5,500 nt of DNA from positions 1 through 5,500 of the forward strand of contig JAUCGN010000117.1 in assembly GCA_030378125.1 (NCBI GenBank), read 5' to 3'. Shown here piece after piece: positions 4,905 to 5,500 of this stretch. Origin of the DNA: Thiotrichales bacterium HSG1. Lineage in GTDB: Bacteria > Pseudomonadota > Gammaproteobacteria > Beggiatoales > Beggiatoaceae. Position 1 is the stretch's first letter; the number at the start of each line of letters is the position of its first letter. The notes beneath the pieces are model-generated. The model searched no databases, was not told where the DNA came from, and worked only from the letters and a program-made list of their open reading frames with translations. Both the position numbers and the translations under genes were made by a program.

Positions 4905-4940
4905 CTAATCCCACTCAATTTATAAATCAAGTAGGATTAG
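4905..4940 (-). terminator. Hairpin just past the Ig-like gene's stop
   Basis: CTAATCC (4905-4911) pairs with GGATTAG (4934-4940). After one mismatch, ACT (4913-4915) pairs with AGT (4930-4932). It starts 18 bases beyond the minus-strand stop at 4959. Downstream on that strand the sequence is TATGTTGTTT, only moderately T-rich, so termination is plausible but not strong. Confidence 0.4.
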
Positions 4941-4958
4941 AAAAACTCTGCCAATTCC

Positions 4959-5500
4959 TTAATTTGTTTGTGAACAGTCGTTTATACCAAATGGATTAGC
5001 AACTGGACAGATTTTCTTAACCACATCCCCAGCACTACAATCAGTTTCAAATTGTAAAGTATCACTTGACTCTGTACCAGCAACTTCGGTACGGGCAGTT
5101 ATTTCTGCTACTATCCAAGCTGCATATTGAATTGGATAAACAACATTAAAATCTGCAAATCCACTGCTATCAGTCACAAGTTTTGACTTATCAACTGTTA
5201 CAACGTTAGCTGGTTCAAGCCTGCCACTATTATTTATATCTTCACCTAAATTCACGTCTAATATACCGTTCCGATTAACATCTTCATTATTACAAGTATA
5301 AACTGGAGGTGTTAGCTCATAATTATCTTCAGTAAAACCAAATAAGGATTTAGCGTAAAGTAAAGGATAAATACTTAAAAATACCTCTGCATCAGCTACA
5401 GGTGTACCATTAGAATCTGTGACTAATACAGTGAAGTATGACTTGTAACGCCGACCATCATCTTCTTCTAACTTATTTCCTGAACCAATCACTACAAATA
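4959..5500 (-). CDS. Ig-like domain surface protein with calcium-loop motifs (partial)
   Basis: The frame is still open at the right edge (…FVVIGSGN), so the N-terminus lies outside the window and the GTG at 5490-5492 should not be taken as the start. Numbering residues from that GTG, 20-149 look like one bacterial Ig-like (Big/invasin-type) domain: FTVLVTDSNGTPVADAEV, then TDSSGFADFNVVYP (107-120), then a WIVAEITAR strand (126-134). An insertion holds two loops, D71-V-N-R-N-G-I-L-D79 and D85-I-N-N-S-G-R-L-E93, with the D-x-N-x-N/S-G-x-L-D/E spacing of EF-hand-like calcium sites. Cysteines 67, 152, 162 and 173 suggest disulfides and an oxidising location. It ends at TAA 4959-4961. Such domains usually belong to exported, cell-surface proteins; the ligand is unknown. 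It is transcribed convergently with the pilin-like gene. Confidence 0.85.
   Translation of the reverse strand, partial: FVVIGSGNKLEEDDGRRYKSYFTVLVTDSNGTPVADAEVFLSIYPLLYAKSLFGFTEDNYELTPPVYTCNNEDVNRNGILDVNLGEDINNSGRLEPANVVTVDKSKLVTDSSGFADFNVVYPIQYAAWIVAEITARTEVAGTESSDTLQFETDCSAGDVVKKICPVANPFGINDCSQTN

Larger units (their letters stand above)
4613..4958. other. Convergent intergenic region
   Basis: These 346 bases separate the stops of two convergent genes. I see no coding frame. The stretch contains three perfect-stem hairpins at 4625-4657, 4712-4747 and 4905-4940, listed separately. The remainder, about 4748-4904, is AT-rich and I see nothing further in it. Confidence 0.6.

Overview
The window is AT-rich bacterial DNA. 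A DusB-type tRNA-dihydrouridine synthase points to a proteobacterium. Three other things recall large sulfur-oxidising Gammaproteobacteria (Thiotrichales/Beggiatoa relatives): an Ig-like surface protein with D-x-N-x-N-G-I-L-D loops, a KTDAQLA-repeat coiled-coil protein with a nuclease-like domain, and intergenic palindromes of the AACCTGTNAGGTT kind. That placement is inference from recognition, not a search result.

Layout. Positions 1-516 hold no convincing gene, only weak hairpins and repeats. Three plus-strand genes follow: a coiled-coil/PD-(D/E)XK-like protein (517-1257), a glutathione S-transferase-fold protein (1295-1975) and dusB (1966-2949). The last two overlap by 10 bases. A near-consensus sigma70-type promoter (TTGATA, 17 bases, TATAAT) overlaps the stop codon of the first gene and would give the GST gene an almost leaderless transcript. 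A hairpin with a T-run follows dusB.

Positions 2950-3757 are a mobile-element scar. They hold the 3' end of an IS4-type transposase gene that still encodes the Y-R-E-K signature, a MITE of about 245 bp with perfect 20-bp terminal inverted repeats, and a damaged copy of a palindromic intergenic repeat.

The right side carries two exported-type proteins encoded convergently. The gene at 3758-4612 encodes a signal peptide, a beta-rich N-terminal domain, a nine-residue proline-rich linker and a C-terminal domain that reads like the globular head of a type IV pilin without its N-terminal membrane helix. This is the most unusual object in the window. The gene at 4959-5500 (minus strand, running off the right edge) encodes an Ig-like, probably calcium-binding surface protein. 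The 346 bases between them hold three hairpins and no gene. No CRISPR array, rRNA or tRNA was seen.
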